Positions 11,832-23,709 of a stretch of DNA of 64,000 nt are shown here, one piece after another. The notes beneath the pieces are model-generated. The model did no database searches. It was not told where the DNA came from and saw only the letters and a list, made by a program, of their open reading frames with translations. Each line of letters starts with the position of its first letter. The stretch's first letter is position 1. This stretch comes from Cenococcum geophilum 1.58 (taxonomy: Eukaryota; Ascomycota; Dothideomycetes; Gloniales; Gloniaceae), in contig KV748265.1 in assembly GCA_001692895.1 (NCBI GenBank), positions 310,001 to 374,000 of the forward strand, given 5' to 3'. The translations under genes were made by a program, and so were the position numbers.

Positions 11832-11915
11832 GCTCTTAGACACTCGCGGAAGATTCGTTTGGATAAGGAGCAGTATGCCCACACAAACGATTCACGGAGG
11901 GTCTAATTTATGATA
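11832..11915 (+). repeat. Copy A of a dispersed repeat (shared with 59061-59165)
   Basis: Shares AGCTCTTAGAC-CTCGG, then GATAAGGAGCAGTATGCCC, then GGGTCT-ATTTATGA with 59061-59165. Copy A ends exactly where the carboxylesterase fragment begins, so the repeat probably marks the breakpoint that removed the front of that gene. Confidence 0.65.
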
Positions 11916-12622
11916 GCAGGATGGACCGAGGACGATGCCACTCTCTTTACGCCTTCAACTATCAAAACATCAGAGGAAACTGTAGCTTTCATTAACTTAT
12001 ACTTCCCAAGCCTAAATTCAACAAGTGTTTCTAAGCTACTTTCACTTTATCCCACCTCAGACTTTGCGGGCAACCCTTCTGCCAATCTCAGCGCAGAATT
12101 TTATCGCAGTGCCCAAATAACCCGCGATATCAACTTTTCTTGTCCTTCCTTCTATTTCGGGTATGCCACGTCAAAGAAAGCCGAGAACGTCTATTTCTAC
12201 CCCCACAACCAGACAATCTTCGGCCCATACCCTGCCTCTATTGAGTTACCAGGCCTAGCATCATCCACTCATCCGAGCTACCATATACGTTCGGTAACCT
12301 CTCCGTGTATGATACTGGCCCAACATATCAGCCGATGCCCGCGGATTTTGAGCTCTTACGCCAGATATCGCGGTCGTGGTCGTCATTTGCGAGCGTAGGG
12401 GCTCCTTCACTAGAGGACCATAAGACACTGGAGGGGTGGACGCCGGCGTATGCACAGGGTGATGCGGAGTTTGATGCACGGATTTATGTGGTGGGCGGTC
12501 CTGAAGAAGGCATGTCTGCATTGGAGTGTTCAGAGGCGAAGAAAGCAGTTGTAAGGCAGAAATCGGCGCAGAGATGTGCGTTTCTCAATAGCGACGACGT
12601 GATTGATCAATTGAGATATTGA
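11910..12622 (+). pseudogene. Type-B carboxylesterase / cholinesterase-family C-terminal fragment, frameshifted
   Basis: The first frame (from 11910) opens with MIAGWTEDDATLF, the conserved 'G-x-x-x-DE/D-G/A-x-LF' region of type-B carboxylesterases, and continues through a YFYPHNQTIFGPYP-like segment. Around 12250-12290 homology jumps to a second frame carrying SELPYTFGN, equivalent to the family's 'HxxELPYVFGN' catalytic-His region, which ends at 12622. So one indel near 12255 breaks the frame. Only about 237 codons remain of a usual 500-600; the nucleophile elbow and oxyanion-hole parts are absent. The fragment begins at the edge of a dispersed repeat. Its codon use is normal, so it decayed by truncation rather than RIP. 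Confidence 0.8.
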
Positions 12623-13266
12623 GGGATCTTATCCATATCTGGTATATCATAAGACATATTCAAAATGATACGTAGCTCAACTCTAGGGTTCCTTTATTAT
12701 TGGTGATTGACCAAGTTCCGAAGCCAGCCCGAGATTTGTCTCATTGAATTTCTAGGGGGAACGCTTTGGTCCTAGAAACGTTTTAACAGAAGACAGCCAA
12801 TCATATCCCATGGCTTGGGCATTCTTCGTAGCCGTTAAAGAATAAAATCCATGTACGTGTCATGTTTAGAGAGCAACACCCCGAGACCCCCTGTATGAAG
12901 AATCCCAACCGCACTAGCGGGGGAGGGGCTTCAAGGCTAAATCTCTTTCAGGTAAAGCTTGCGGGTTTCGGCTCCCTGGATGCCTGCACTCCACCATGAA
13001 CGCGCAGAATGTCTCCTAAAAGAGAATCATTGACGAAAGGCTGAGGTTATTTCGAAGCTGTATTTATACACACTGCCCGTGTGGGCCCGCCTCACTAAGG
13101 CTGATTTTGGATAAGCGCCATTCGTACTGGGGGGACAAAGCCCGTATGCTGGCATTTATATTCTGACCGTTTCCCTAGGATCAGATCATGAAATCAATCT
13201 CTCTTAACATTTTCCAGCGGACTATAGACCCAGGCTTGTCATTCCAACCTCAATTAGCTCTCCACC
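12623..13266. other. Intergenic, no gene seen
   Basis: Normal base composition with stops in all frames. It separates the esterase fragment from the GFA-type gene and probably contains the latter's promoter. Confidence 0.6.
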
Positions 13267-13888
13267 ATGTCCACAGATACCCGTCCGTCGCCCGTATCAC
13301 GGCTCCTGCCATTGCGGCTTTATCAAGTACATTGTTCAGCTAACCTTCCCGCCCAACCTTGATCCCAGAACTTCTTCTATACGCATGTACAAGTGCAATT
13401 GCTCTACATGCGTCAAGATGGGGATACTCCACCTCCGTCCCATCAACCCCGCCTCGGACTTCGTCCTGCTCTCTCCTACAGACCCAGTAACGGAGCTGGG
13501 TGATTATCGCTGCTTCGCGAAAAAGACGGACTGGTATTTCTGCAAGAATTGCGGCGTGCGATGCTTCGCCTTCGGTGGGTCAGTCGAGACAGTCGAGATT
13601 GATCTAGATAAATGGCTACGGGGGGTGGAGATGGATACGCAGGGCCAGGAAAACAAGACAAAGGTATTTAAACCGAAGGCAGGCGAGTGGAAGATTATAT
13701 CGGAAGCGGGCAAGGAGGAGGTGCGGCCCAGCGTATACCTATCAATCAATGCGGTCACACTCGAGCCAGACCAGGAAGGATTGAGTTTGAAAGAGTGGAC
13801 CGAGAAAGGGTGGATTGCTTATGTAGATGCAAGGAATCGCACGGGACAGCCAAGGTTGGGTGAGCCGCATGAGGGTGGGGTATATTAG
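13267..13888 (+). CDS. GFA / CENP-V domain protein (glutathione-dependent formaldehyde-activating-like); start region doubtful
   Basis: The product shows the zinc-binding pattern of the GFA fold: a YHGSCHCGFIKY segment, then CNCSTCVKMG, then FCKNCG, with a downstream VYLSINAVTLE strand. Family members bind zinc through these Cys residues; some act on formaldehyde-glutathione adducts, but most fungal paralogues are uncharacterised. The first Cys motif lies in the same frame as the main body (ATG at 13385) yet upstream of it, and that frame has no ATG. The best family start is ATG 13267 (MSTDTRPSP), which is one nucleotide out of frame with it. So either a one-base indel near 13295 disables the gene, or a sequencing error or unseen short intron is involved. 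Starting at 13385 would lose a metal-binding motif and leave 167 aa. Confidence 0.7.
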
Positions 13889-14124
13889 GGGCTGGAGTAT
13901 TATACCCCTTTCAATATGTGCAATGATCTGATGGGGTACGTGGACATCCACAGGAGCTTCCTGAGATCACATGATAGCTTCGCTTGTTGTATATATTCTC
14001 ATCCCTCGTGACTACTCCACCGACAGGACACTATAGGAGGACCTATTCTTTTCTATATTATTATACTATTCTTACGCCTACCCTATACGGACACTGTCAC
14101 GTTAGCCAAGTTAAGAACGGGAAG
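13889..14124. other. Junction between GFA-type gene and LINE
   Basis: Normal-composition DNA containing either the 3' flank of the GFA gene or the LINE 5' untranslated region. I could not locate the exact 5' end of the LINE. Confidence 0.4.
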
Positions 14125-17100
14125 ATGGAGACGGCAGAGGTGGAAGGAGGCTCGACGCGTCAACTGCGTCAGGGACGCGCCAAGACAACCAAGGCCCTTG
14201 AAGTCGACAGCTACGAAAGCGATACAGAAGATACGGTTTACGTGGTAGTAGTGGCCTCTGGTGTACCACGATCAAAGCGTATGGGGAAAAACTTACGCTC
14301 TAAGGATTAAATACTGTTAATAAGAAACCTTATAATGGCTGAAAAGAGAATAGAGCAATTAGTAATAACAGCTACTATAGTAAATTAATTAACAACTAAG
14401 AAGACAAATGTAATATTAAATAAGCATATTAAGGTGCTAACTAACCTAGTTATATTACTATTAGGGGCAATAGAGGAGTAGAAAGAGATATAAGCGAACT
14501 AAATTAAAGCTCTTACCGAAATATTTATAGAGTAGATTAATATGCTTAGAGTAAAGGTTATAGAAAAGATGGAGGTGATCTAGACCTAATTGTCTAATAT
14601 TTAAGTACCACTGAGCGCAGATCTATTGTACGCGGAGGTTGCCTGTATGCCGCTAAATAGTTAACCAAGCAACCTAACATCCTTCCCTTTAAGGAATACT
14701 ATGCCATTAACTATCACTAATACGCTATACTATATAATTAATATATCTAGAGTTAAAGAAGAAAATAAGAATAAAGCATAACCGGGGGTAATTAGGTAAG
14801 TAATTAAAAGTGGTATATGCTTAACGGAAGGCCATAAAAGCTAGCGCTGTGTAGCAGTAATTAAAGACCCTAGGAACCCTGTATGTATTAGGATAACTTA
14901 TAAGAATAAAGCCGAGCTCTAATATATAAAAGAAGTGGCCTAAAAGACCTTAGTACCTAGTGTTTAGGTGCTGCAAGACTAGCTCTACCTAGTAAAAATT
15001 AATAACGCTAATTAAACAGCAGTTCTTAACTAGGAAGGAAAGATTTAAGATAAAGTAGTGGAGGTGCTAGAAAAAGAGAATAATGTATATATAGCCTAGA
15101 TAGGATGGCTTAGTAAAAAAGATATAGGAAAGGTATATAGATTAATGGTTGTATATATTACTAAAAGTAGTAAAGCAGCACGGTTGCTATAGGACTAATA
15201 CTTTTATATTGTAGGGGAATTAGCCTATATTAGAACCTATAAATCTAAAAGCGGTCTAATATAATGCTACTGGTATTAGATACTAGGATATAAAGCATTC
15301 GCATATATAAGACCGTAAGTATATACTAGATGCGCTTAAGAAGGATATTATTATAATAACTGCTAAGGATAGATCCTAAAGTGTATACCATATAGAGGAC
15401 TATATAAATCGTTTAGTAAAAACTGTTAAGTGCTTTATCCTACCCGCTATATATAAGACACTTTAGATACTTTAACTAAATATCTAAAAGCAGAGTATAG
15501 TATAGTAGAGCCTAATAAACGATGAATAACTAAAAGACTTTAGAGTGTTAGCGATATTAGAGCTATATGCATGGAAAACGGACAATATAGTCGTAATAGT
15601 CCCTATAGGACATTTAAATTAGACTAAGGTAATACCTATAGTCTAATATAAAGAGAGGTAGGCAGTATAGAGTATACTATGGGTTTGAAAAGATATTAAG
15701 GCTGTATAGGTGCTAGTATAATTAGTAGACCTTATTGCGGCGGTACTGCGCCTTCCTAACCGATTAGTACTGGTAGTATTAGTATACGTTAAGGGAAAGA
15801 ATATAGAGGCACTATAGGATATAACTAGTAAACTATACTAACTAATCTAGGAAATATAGAATAAGATAGGTATATAAACCGATATAATACTTATAGGAGA
15901 CTTTAATTGGCATAATTAGCTATAGGGAGGAAATAATATATTATAGGTAAGACAGGGAGAAGCTGACCCGATTATTAATCTTATAGTAGATTACTCCCTA
16001 TATAGCCTGCTGCCTAGGGGTATAAAAATATAGCAAAATAGTAACTGCGAAATAACGATTAACCTAATCCTAGTATTAGACAAACTAGCATCTATAATAG
16101 TAAAGTATATAGTATATAGGACAGAACACGGATCTAATTATAGGGTAATTAAGACGGTATTTAATATTATGGTCTCTAAACGCGCTATAGAATAGAGAAT
16201 ACTCTTTAAGAATATACTATAGAATAAAATTAGGAATAGGGTCGCTACCGCCCTTTATATTATCCTAGTGGGCGGTAAAGTGTAGTAGTAAATAGACTAG
16301 CTTATGGATATAGTGCTAGAGGTAGTTTATGCATTAACTCCAAAAGCTAGACCATTACTATATATAAAAAGGTAGTGGATAATAGACCTTATAAAGCTCC
16401 GCTAGGTATATATTTACTAGAGGAACCGGGTAAAGAACTAACGCTAAGTGGGCCAGATATTACTAGAACTAGAGTAATAAGTAAAGAAGGCCTTAAAGGA
16501 ATACCACGATGTAATACGGAAATAGAAAAGGATATATTGAAATAACTTCCTAGCTAATAACGCAAACATTTAGTAAGTAGCAAAATACCTTAACCTAAGC
16601 GGCAACTTAGCGTTTAATAAGATACCACCGTTAGTAAGGGCGGATGGATCTACTATAGAAGGTAAAGATGAGTAAGTAGTAGAGCTGTTAACTATATTCT
16701 TTTCCCTACTGCTAATAGGAATAGAGAATAAGGGCCTACGGCCTTAATAAACGCTAACACTAATGCCACGTCTTATAATAGAAGAGGTGGAACGGAAGAT
16801 GTTTGTGGTAAAGCTATAGAAAGCGCTAGGGGATAATAGACTACTAGCAATAGTATAAAGGTAGATATAGCCGGTAATAAAAGATAGGGTCCTGCTCCTT
16901 TTTTAAACCTTACTAAATAAAGGCGACCTTCCTAACTAATGGAGAAATACTAAGATTATACCGCTTAAGAAGCTAAATAAAGGAGACTATATAAAGGTAA
17001 GGGTATAGAGGCCTATCTCTTTGCTATCTATACTAGGTAAGGTACTAGAGTCTATAGTCACTAAGAGAATATTATACGCGGTAGAGATCTTTGGTCTACT

Positions 17101-19543
17101 ACCTATAAATTACTTTAGGGTAAGGAAGAAGCGCTCTACTAAATAGGCGCTGCTGCTACTATAAGAATATATCTATAACGCGTAGAGGTCTAAGAAGGTG
17201 CTTAGCCTTGTTAGCTTTAATATAAAGGGTATATATAATAGAGTATATAAAGAGAGGCTATTATAGAGGCTTATAGCAAGAGGTATACCGCTAGTACTAG
17301 TATAGTAGATTAATATATTCTACTCTAATTGGATAGCAACTATCTTGGTTAATAGCTATACCTCTAACTAGCAATAGTTACTATAAGCAGGACTATTATA
17401 AGGATTGCCGCTCTTACTAATACTGTTTCTCTTTTTTAACGCTAACCTAGTTTAGTACCGGCTTAATATAAATAGAGGCTTAATGGCGTTTATGGATAAC
17501 TATAATATATAGATTATAGGACTATTAACAGCAGTAAACTGCGAAGGTATTTAGGCTATTATTAATAGAGTAATAAACTAGGAGAAATGAAGCGGCGTAA
17601 CATTTAAAGGTAAAAAGACTATATTAGTGCACTTTATAAGAAACGTAGAGCGGACTAATACTACCCTGTTTATAATTAAGGGAAAAATAGTTATATTAGG
17701 GTATATAGCTAAGATTTTAGGGGTAGTTATAGATGCGGAGCTTTAGTATAAGTAATATATTATAAAAGCAGCCACTAAGGGCCTTATCGTAGTAATGGCA
17801 CTAAAGAGACTCTAGATGGTATCCCCTTTAACTATAAGACAACTATTTAGGGCAATAGTAGCGCCGGTAGTGGACTACGCCTTAAATATCTAGATATACG
17901 CCTATAGGGGTTCCGCGTTAGCCGTAATAAATAGGGTATAAAAAATTAGAGCGTAGGCAATTATAGGAACTTTTTATATAGTAGCTATAGTTATTAGGGA
18001 GGCCGAAGTAAGTATACGGTTAGTACGTAAGCGGCACTTAGAGAGGGCTATAAAGCTATAGGTTAACCTCTATATACTATATAAGATAAACCCACTATTA
18101 AGGCTCCGCATTAAGGTGCTCTAAAGGTTTACATCCCTACTATAGAAGATAGCCTATATATACCGATATATACTAATAGACAAGATGGAGGTTATATAAC
18201 CCTATATAGTACTACTATAGGAGGACTAACTACCTATAAGTATTAACCTAAATAAAGATAAGGTAACTAAAACAGCTAACTCTACCTAAGGGATATAGAT
18301 CGCAATAAGCTTATTTAAAAGGAGAGGCATAATAGGGATAGGAGGTATTATTTGTAATACCTTTAGTAATAGGGAAGCGGTTATATACTTAATTATATTA
18401 GAACTAAGAGTAGAATAGAACCTATATATGGCTAAACTAGTAGCAATATTAATAGCGATAAGATGCTTACTATTAGATCTATAGGGGAGATAGATTACTA
18501 TATTTACTAGTAATTAGGCAGTACTACTAGCGCTTAGCTAACCTAAGCAATAGTTTAGCTAAATAAGTATTGTATAGATCTATAACATAGCCCGTATACT
18601 AAGGTAAAGAAGTAACCGCTTTCTTATTATATAGGTCCTATAAGGGGAGTTTAAACTAGGTAAGAAGGTAAAAATAGTAGTATAATAAGCTACTATATAA
18701 GGACGCTTACCGCAAGGATAATAATATTAGGCTAAGGCTATAATAATAAACACCGTAAGAATAAAATAGTAGGGTAGGAAAACACTGCCGGAAGGAGTAG
18801 GAAGGTACTTAAGAAAAATAGATATAGCGCTACTAGGTAAATATACCCATAGGCTATATAACTCCCTTAAGTAAGGAAAGGTAAATATATTAGCCTAGTT
18901 ACGGATAGGAATAATATAACTTAATAGATATCTACACCGCATTAGGGTAGTAGAATTAAATTAATGTAATTATGGTTAGGTAAGAGAAATAGTTAAATAC
19001 TTTCTCTTTAGGTGTATAAAATGGATAGTATATTAAGAGCAAATGCTACAGCAAACAGATATAAGAAGAGGCAGCTTATCCTTCTATTTTAGGGGGAAGG
19101 CGCTAACTAACCCTAGACAGTGGACACCAAATATAAACGCGGTCCGAGTGATAGTAAAATATATAATAGCTACTAGACGACTTAAGGTAGAATTAGATTA
19201 ATAACCCGTCCACTATAGTTAGAAACTCCCCCCCCTTTCCCCCTTTACGCTTTAACTAACCCACACTACGTACCCTTGTGCCACCAGTAGATCTCGCTTT
19301 AATTGCCGAAGATAGGACACTAAACACTTAAAGGAACACCCCCCCCCTAAGACTACCTGCTATTAACCACCCATAAGATCTCGTAGAATAAGGTATAAGT
19401 AATACTAGGGAATACTAAATAAGGCATATATATGGGCTTATACGAGAATATGGCGAGACTAAAGGAAGCGTAATTATGTAATATAGTACTAGTGCCCTTT
19501 AGGCTTAGTGCCTCCGGGCGGAATAAACTTCATCATCATCATT
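14125..19543 (+). mobile_element. Tad1/I-type LINE (non-LTR retrotransposon), mostly RIP-degraded
   Basis: ORF1 begins at ATG 14125; its first 62 codons are intact and ordinary in composition, then RIP stops abound. Near 15255-15440, after reading TAG/TAA as CAG/CAA and RIP'd TAT as TGT, Cys/His spacing fits CCHC zinc knuckles of a gag-like ORF1. ORF2 shows an AP-endonuclease with GDFNWH at 15895-15913 and a TEHGSNYR-like string near 16130. Reverse transcriptase covers about 16900-17900, the catalytic FVDD box now reading FMDN near 17488-17499. RNase H lies at about 18330-18800, with a C-terminal Cys/His motif near 18960-19030. The 3' end is a short CAT repeat at 19531-19542. Order EN-RT-RNaseH with a zinc-knuckle ORF1 fits fungal Tad1-like LINEs. 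The 5' limit is uncertain. Confidence 0.87.
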
Positions 19544-20319
19544 ACACCTACGTCCCCGCGTGACAGAATCTCTAGGAACGGGATACGTATTTAATTTTAA
19601 TCTACTCCGGTCAACGTTCCAATGCCTCCATACATATCACGCTGGGATTTTAATACTAACTTAGCCAATTCTAAAAAGAAGTTTCCTTGGGCTGAACACC
19701 AACTCTAATTTGACACTTATCTCATTAAGAATCTACACCTCCTACTTTACCTCTCGGTGTTGTGTTAGCCTGTCCCTTATATAATTCACAATTTTAATAT
19801 GACTATTTTGATATTCGTCCATGCCTTTCTGTTATACCTGAACGTAATTTTGCACCTGCTCAGTCTATTTAGTTACCTCTAACTACATCATATAATAACA
19901 AAGCCTACGGCTTTTCCAAACCCACATTTTTTCCGCCAACGTTTTCTGCTACTACCATACCCAAGTTCGGAAAGACCTTCGGATTTCCTCGAGCTCGATA
20001 TCAACCTAGCAGAGTTCATGGGGCCTGGCCCAAACAAACGGCTTGCACTAGCCGCTTTTCTTCTATCAAGTTTTATTCTCCTAACGCCCCCACCGTGCCG
20101 CCGCCACTCCCGGGCTCAATTAACAAGTGCAGTGAGCTCAAAGTATTCATGAACTTTTCACGAATAGTATTTGGAGAAGCCTTCTCCACCAAAATCTTTC
20201 ACAATGCTTTCTGTATAGGATTAAATTCTTACCAAGACAACCAAAAACCTCCGATTCTACGCAACCATGGCAGCGCTTACCGCCAGCATCACCCTTTACG
20301 CTTAGCCAGCCCAAAGACA
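19544..20319. other. Intergenic, upstream of the NRPS-like relic
   Basis: Normal base composition. A frame opens near 20095 and runs into the NRPS-like N-terminus, but its first 75 codons match nothing I know, so I place the family start at ATG 20320. No other feature is seen. Confidence 0.5.
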
Positions 20320-23300
20320 ATGTCTGCAGCTGTCAATGAGATAAAGTACAGTTCTATCAACACAATCGATGAACTCCTTATCAGTCGCGTAAAAACGGGC
20401 CTAAATGCAAGTTTATTTGCATATCCTGCTACGCTTCGTGGGAAGAGCGACTACATCAGCTACACCGCCAAGGACTTGGATAGGTTTGCTGATAAGGCAG
20501 CACGAAAGTTCGCGAGCTTAAGCTTGATTCCAGAAGTAAGTTGGTGAAGTTGGATAAATGCCATTGAACAAACTTATAGTCTCTAATAGCATTCCTCCGC
20601 CACCGAGGCCGAAGTTGTAGCTATACTTGCACCATCAGGTCTAGGCTATGTTGTCTCAATATTCGCTCTATCGCGGATGGGATTTGCCATTCTATTTTTA
20701 CCCAACCGCCTGTCAACGGAGGCATACATCAATTTGCTCCAGAAGGCTAAATGCAGGAAGTTAGTCGCCGGCTCGAGTAATGCTGGGGCAGCGGAGCTCA
20801 TTCAGGACCAATATCTGCTTTCAGTTTTCCCGTATTGGAAAGGGACAGAGAAGATACCTAGAAGCCATCTGGACTCGCTATCCAAGCACTTCATATCCGA
20901 ATACCTCCAATCGTATTGCATTTATTATCCATTCGTCAGGCTGGAGTATATTTAGCAGGGCATTATGGAGCGTATGTATCATCTAAAACCTCAATAGGCT
21001 AGAAAGAGCTGACTTTATGCAAATAGGACCGAGATGGGACAACTTGTGACATCTTTCCGTTCACTGGAAGACAAAGCTTGAAATTATATGCAGCCACTTG
21101 CCTACGCCAAATCTTATCTTCGAATGGTCCCACGAGGTCCAGGCACTTGTGAATGTGTTGTGTTGACGGCCTTCCCTCGAAAGTGATCTCAAATTCCTCT
21201 GACCCTCCAAATTCATTCCATACGAATGACGCTTTGCCCACACTCCACCATTCCAGACACATGAAGTATCTTAGACGCTTAGAGATCGTATCACCCTTGT
21301 AAGCGGAAAAAGTCCTCCCAATCCTCTATGAGCACCAGATTCGTGAGCACGAATTAGTCTAAGGGAATGTTCGGTTCAAAACCGTCAGATTGAATATGAA
21401 CTGAAAGTCCGGCAGAAAGAACGCGTTCCTTCCCGATTTGACACACGTCTGTGGCTCTACGGGTTGCACGCATGTGTGCAATACGGAGGCTTTAGATTGA
21501 AAAGGAATCTGAATGTGGAGTTTCAAGCTCCAAATCGAAATGACGCCAAGAGCTCCATTTCAGAAGCTGTATACGATAAAGTTGCCAATATTTTGGCGTA
21601 CTATTCTGGCGTTTTGCGAGCGGTGAGAGGAACATTAAAATTTTGAGGCTGTGCAGACAAAATCACTACGAATCAACAGATTATGAACTGAATCTGAGGC
21701 CTCCATATTGCAACCGAACATCCCCTAAGAAGCTGTAACGTTCGGTGTTGGGCGAGCGGTCCCAGGATTGGTTAATGTGCCGAGCGAGAAAGCGGCAGGC
21801 ATCAAAAAGAACGAAATACTAGAAACGCTCATGCCCATTGTTGAGCCAGCAAATGCTCGTACGGAAGCATTCTGTCGGGTTTCAAGGGAGATGGTGGAAA
21901 TCCTCGATTTGAACACCGAATGTCCACGAATAGATAAGGGCACAGTGATTAGAGTAGCATTCTATAAAAGGTTTGCAGACGTAACTGATAGCATTTACGT
22001 CAGGTTTGGGAGGCCTGAGGAGGGAATGGACACGAACTGTCTGATACTAAGCCTGAATGAACTGGAGTCTTACCTTTTAAATGTCTTCAGGGATAAGATG
22101 AGATATCGCAATCTTGGAGCAACAACAGACTTTTTCGAGGCCGGCTCTGACAGTCTTCAAGCAATCACTGCTAGGGCACGGATTATGCGGGAGATTGACT
22201 TAGTGTCAAATGTCATTTTTGAGTATCCAAACATTTTAGATACTGGCTAAACATATTTCATCACAGCAAACTGAAGGAGAAATAGAAGAGCAAGATAAAA
22301 TGGGCGTAATGGCAGAGCTCATTCAACTAGGGTCCCACCAGGTTGATGAATGTCGAACGACGCGCTAATTGCGATCGTCGTCCTGTTTCCTATGTAGGCC
22401 ATTTAACTTGACTATATATTGAGGCTCAACAGCCTACATTAATTCGACAGAGTTCTCCTTCTTGACTGCTCCGTTCAGCAATGAAACAATTGTAAGTAGT
22501 GGATGCATTTCCCTCTTTCTCTACTACTGGAGCTCACACGGATCCAGATTCTGACCGGTGCTATCGGTTCACTCGGCGCACATATCTTGGCTCAACTAGC
22601 CAATCAATCAAAGTCAAGTTAGTCTACTGCCTTGCCTGCGCCAACTCCTCAACTGCAGCCAAACAGCGAGTTCTCTCCACTATCTCTGCAAAGAGGCTCG
22701 GATCTTTCGCCTACGGACAACTGGAGAAGATCATTTGCCTCCCTGCAGGTCTAAGCAAGGAGAACCTAGGCTTAGATGAAGCTATATTGAAAGAGCTCAA
22801 CAATAGATTGACTACTGTCATCCACAACGCCTAGGCATTCGCAGCTTCGAGTCCCATCATATCAAAGGAACTTTTGACCTCCTGAACCTGTACTTAAGTG
22901 TCAGGACTGCTGATCCTGCAAGGCTCTTCTTCTGCTCCTCTATATCAGCGGTAGCGGGTACGCCATTGCCAGCAGCTACCCTGGAGACCTACACCTCGGA
23001 GCAGTCTCAAGCACAAAGCATAGGCTATGCGCGTTCAAAATTAGCCACGGAGAATATCATCCAGGCTGCATGGATAAAGACAGGTATGATTGCGAGGGTG
23101 TTACGCCTCGGCCAAACTGTCGGAGACACCCAGCACGGTTTGTGGAATACAACCGAAGCCATCCCATTAATGATCCGGAGCGCCACAACTATTGGCGCAT
23201 TACCGGCGTTAGAAGAGGTGAGCCCTCCCACTCAAATCTCAAAACTCGTGCAAAGTAGTTGACTGCCCTAGACACCCTCCTGGATGCCTGTAGGCGAGGT

Positions 23301-23709
23301 TGCCCGCGCCGTGCTCGAGCTCTCTGGGCTTCGCTCCGGCTCGTCACCCAGTGCAGACCCGCAGTCTGACATTTCTACTGTCTACCATGTGCAGAACACG
23401 TGCCTGTTTCACTGGACACACGAGCTGCTACCCGCCCTGCGTGCTGCTGGTTTGGACTTCGAGGCCGTGCCCCAGCACGAGTGGGTCAGGAGGCTTCGTG
23501 AGGGTGAGCAGGATCCCAAGAAGAACCCGACGATCAAGCTGTTGGATTTCTTTGCCGAGAAGTATGATAACGACAAGCCTGGACGTGTGGGACTAGTTTT
23601 TATGACTGAAAAGAGTGGAGAGAGGAGTGAGGCTGTTAGGAAGGGATACGATGTTGTAAGGCGTGGTTTGATGAGCAAGACAATTGAGAGTTGGAGAGGG
23701 ATGCGGTAG
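20320..23709 (+). pseudogene. NRPS-like enzyme relic: adenylation - carrier - thioester reductase
   Basis: ATG 20320 begins a typical NRPS-like N-terminus; a 54-nt intron (20536-20589) precedes AILAPSG-containing adenylation sequence. The A3 region AFIIHSSG is reached near 20910-20935, but only about 200 bp separates it from the A7-A8 region (CECVVLTAFP-like, 21130), where about 800 bp is expected: the core of the domain is deleted. A foreign stretch of about 371 bp (21376-21746) interrupts the next segment. The carrier domain has the phosphopantetheine site GSDSLQA at about 22142-22162. The reductase has the NADP loop TGAIGSLGA near 22553-22580 and the YARSK active site near 23021-23037, ending at 23709. 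Frameshifts and stops occur throughout (for example 22373-22490). Such enzymes activate an acid and reduce it to an aldehyde or alcohol; this one is dead. Decay is by indels, not RIP. Confidence 0.85.

Noticed and set aside
13984..14310. 108-codon frame read as a stand-alone small gene
   Set aside because: Its second part is the un-RIP'd start of LINE ORF1 (ATG 14125), continuous with the degraded remainder.
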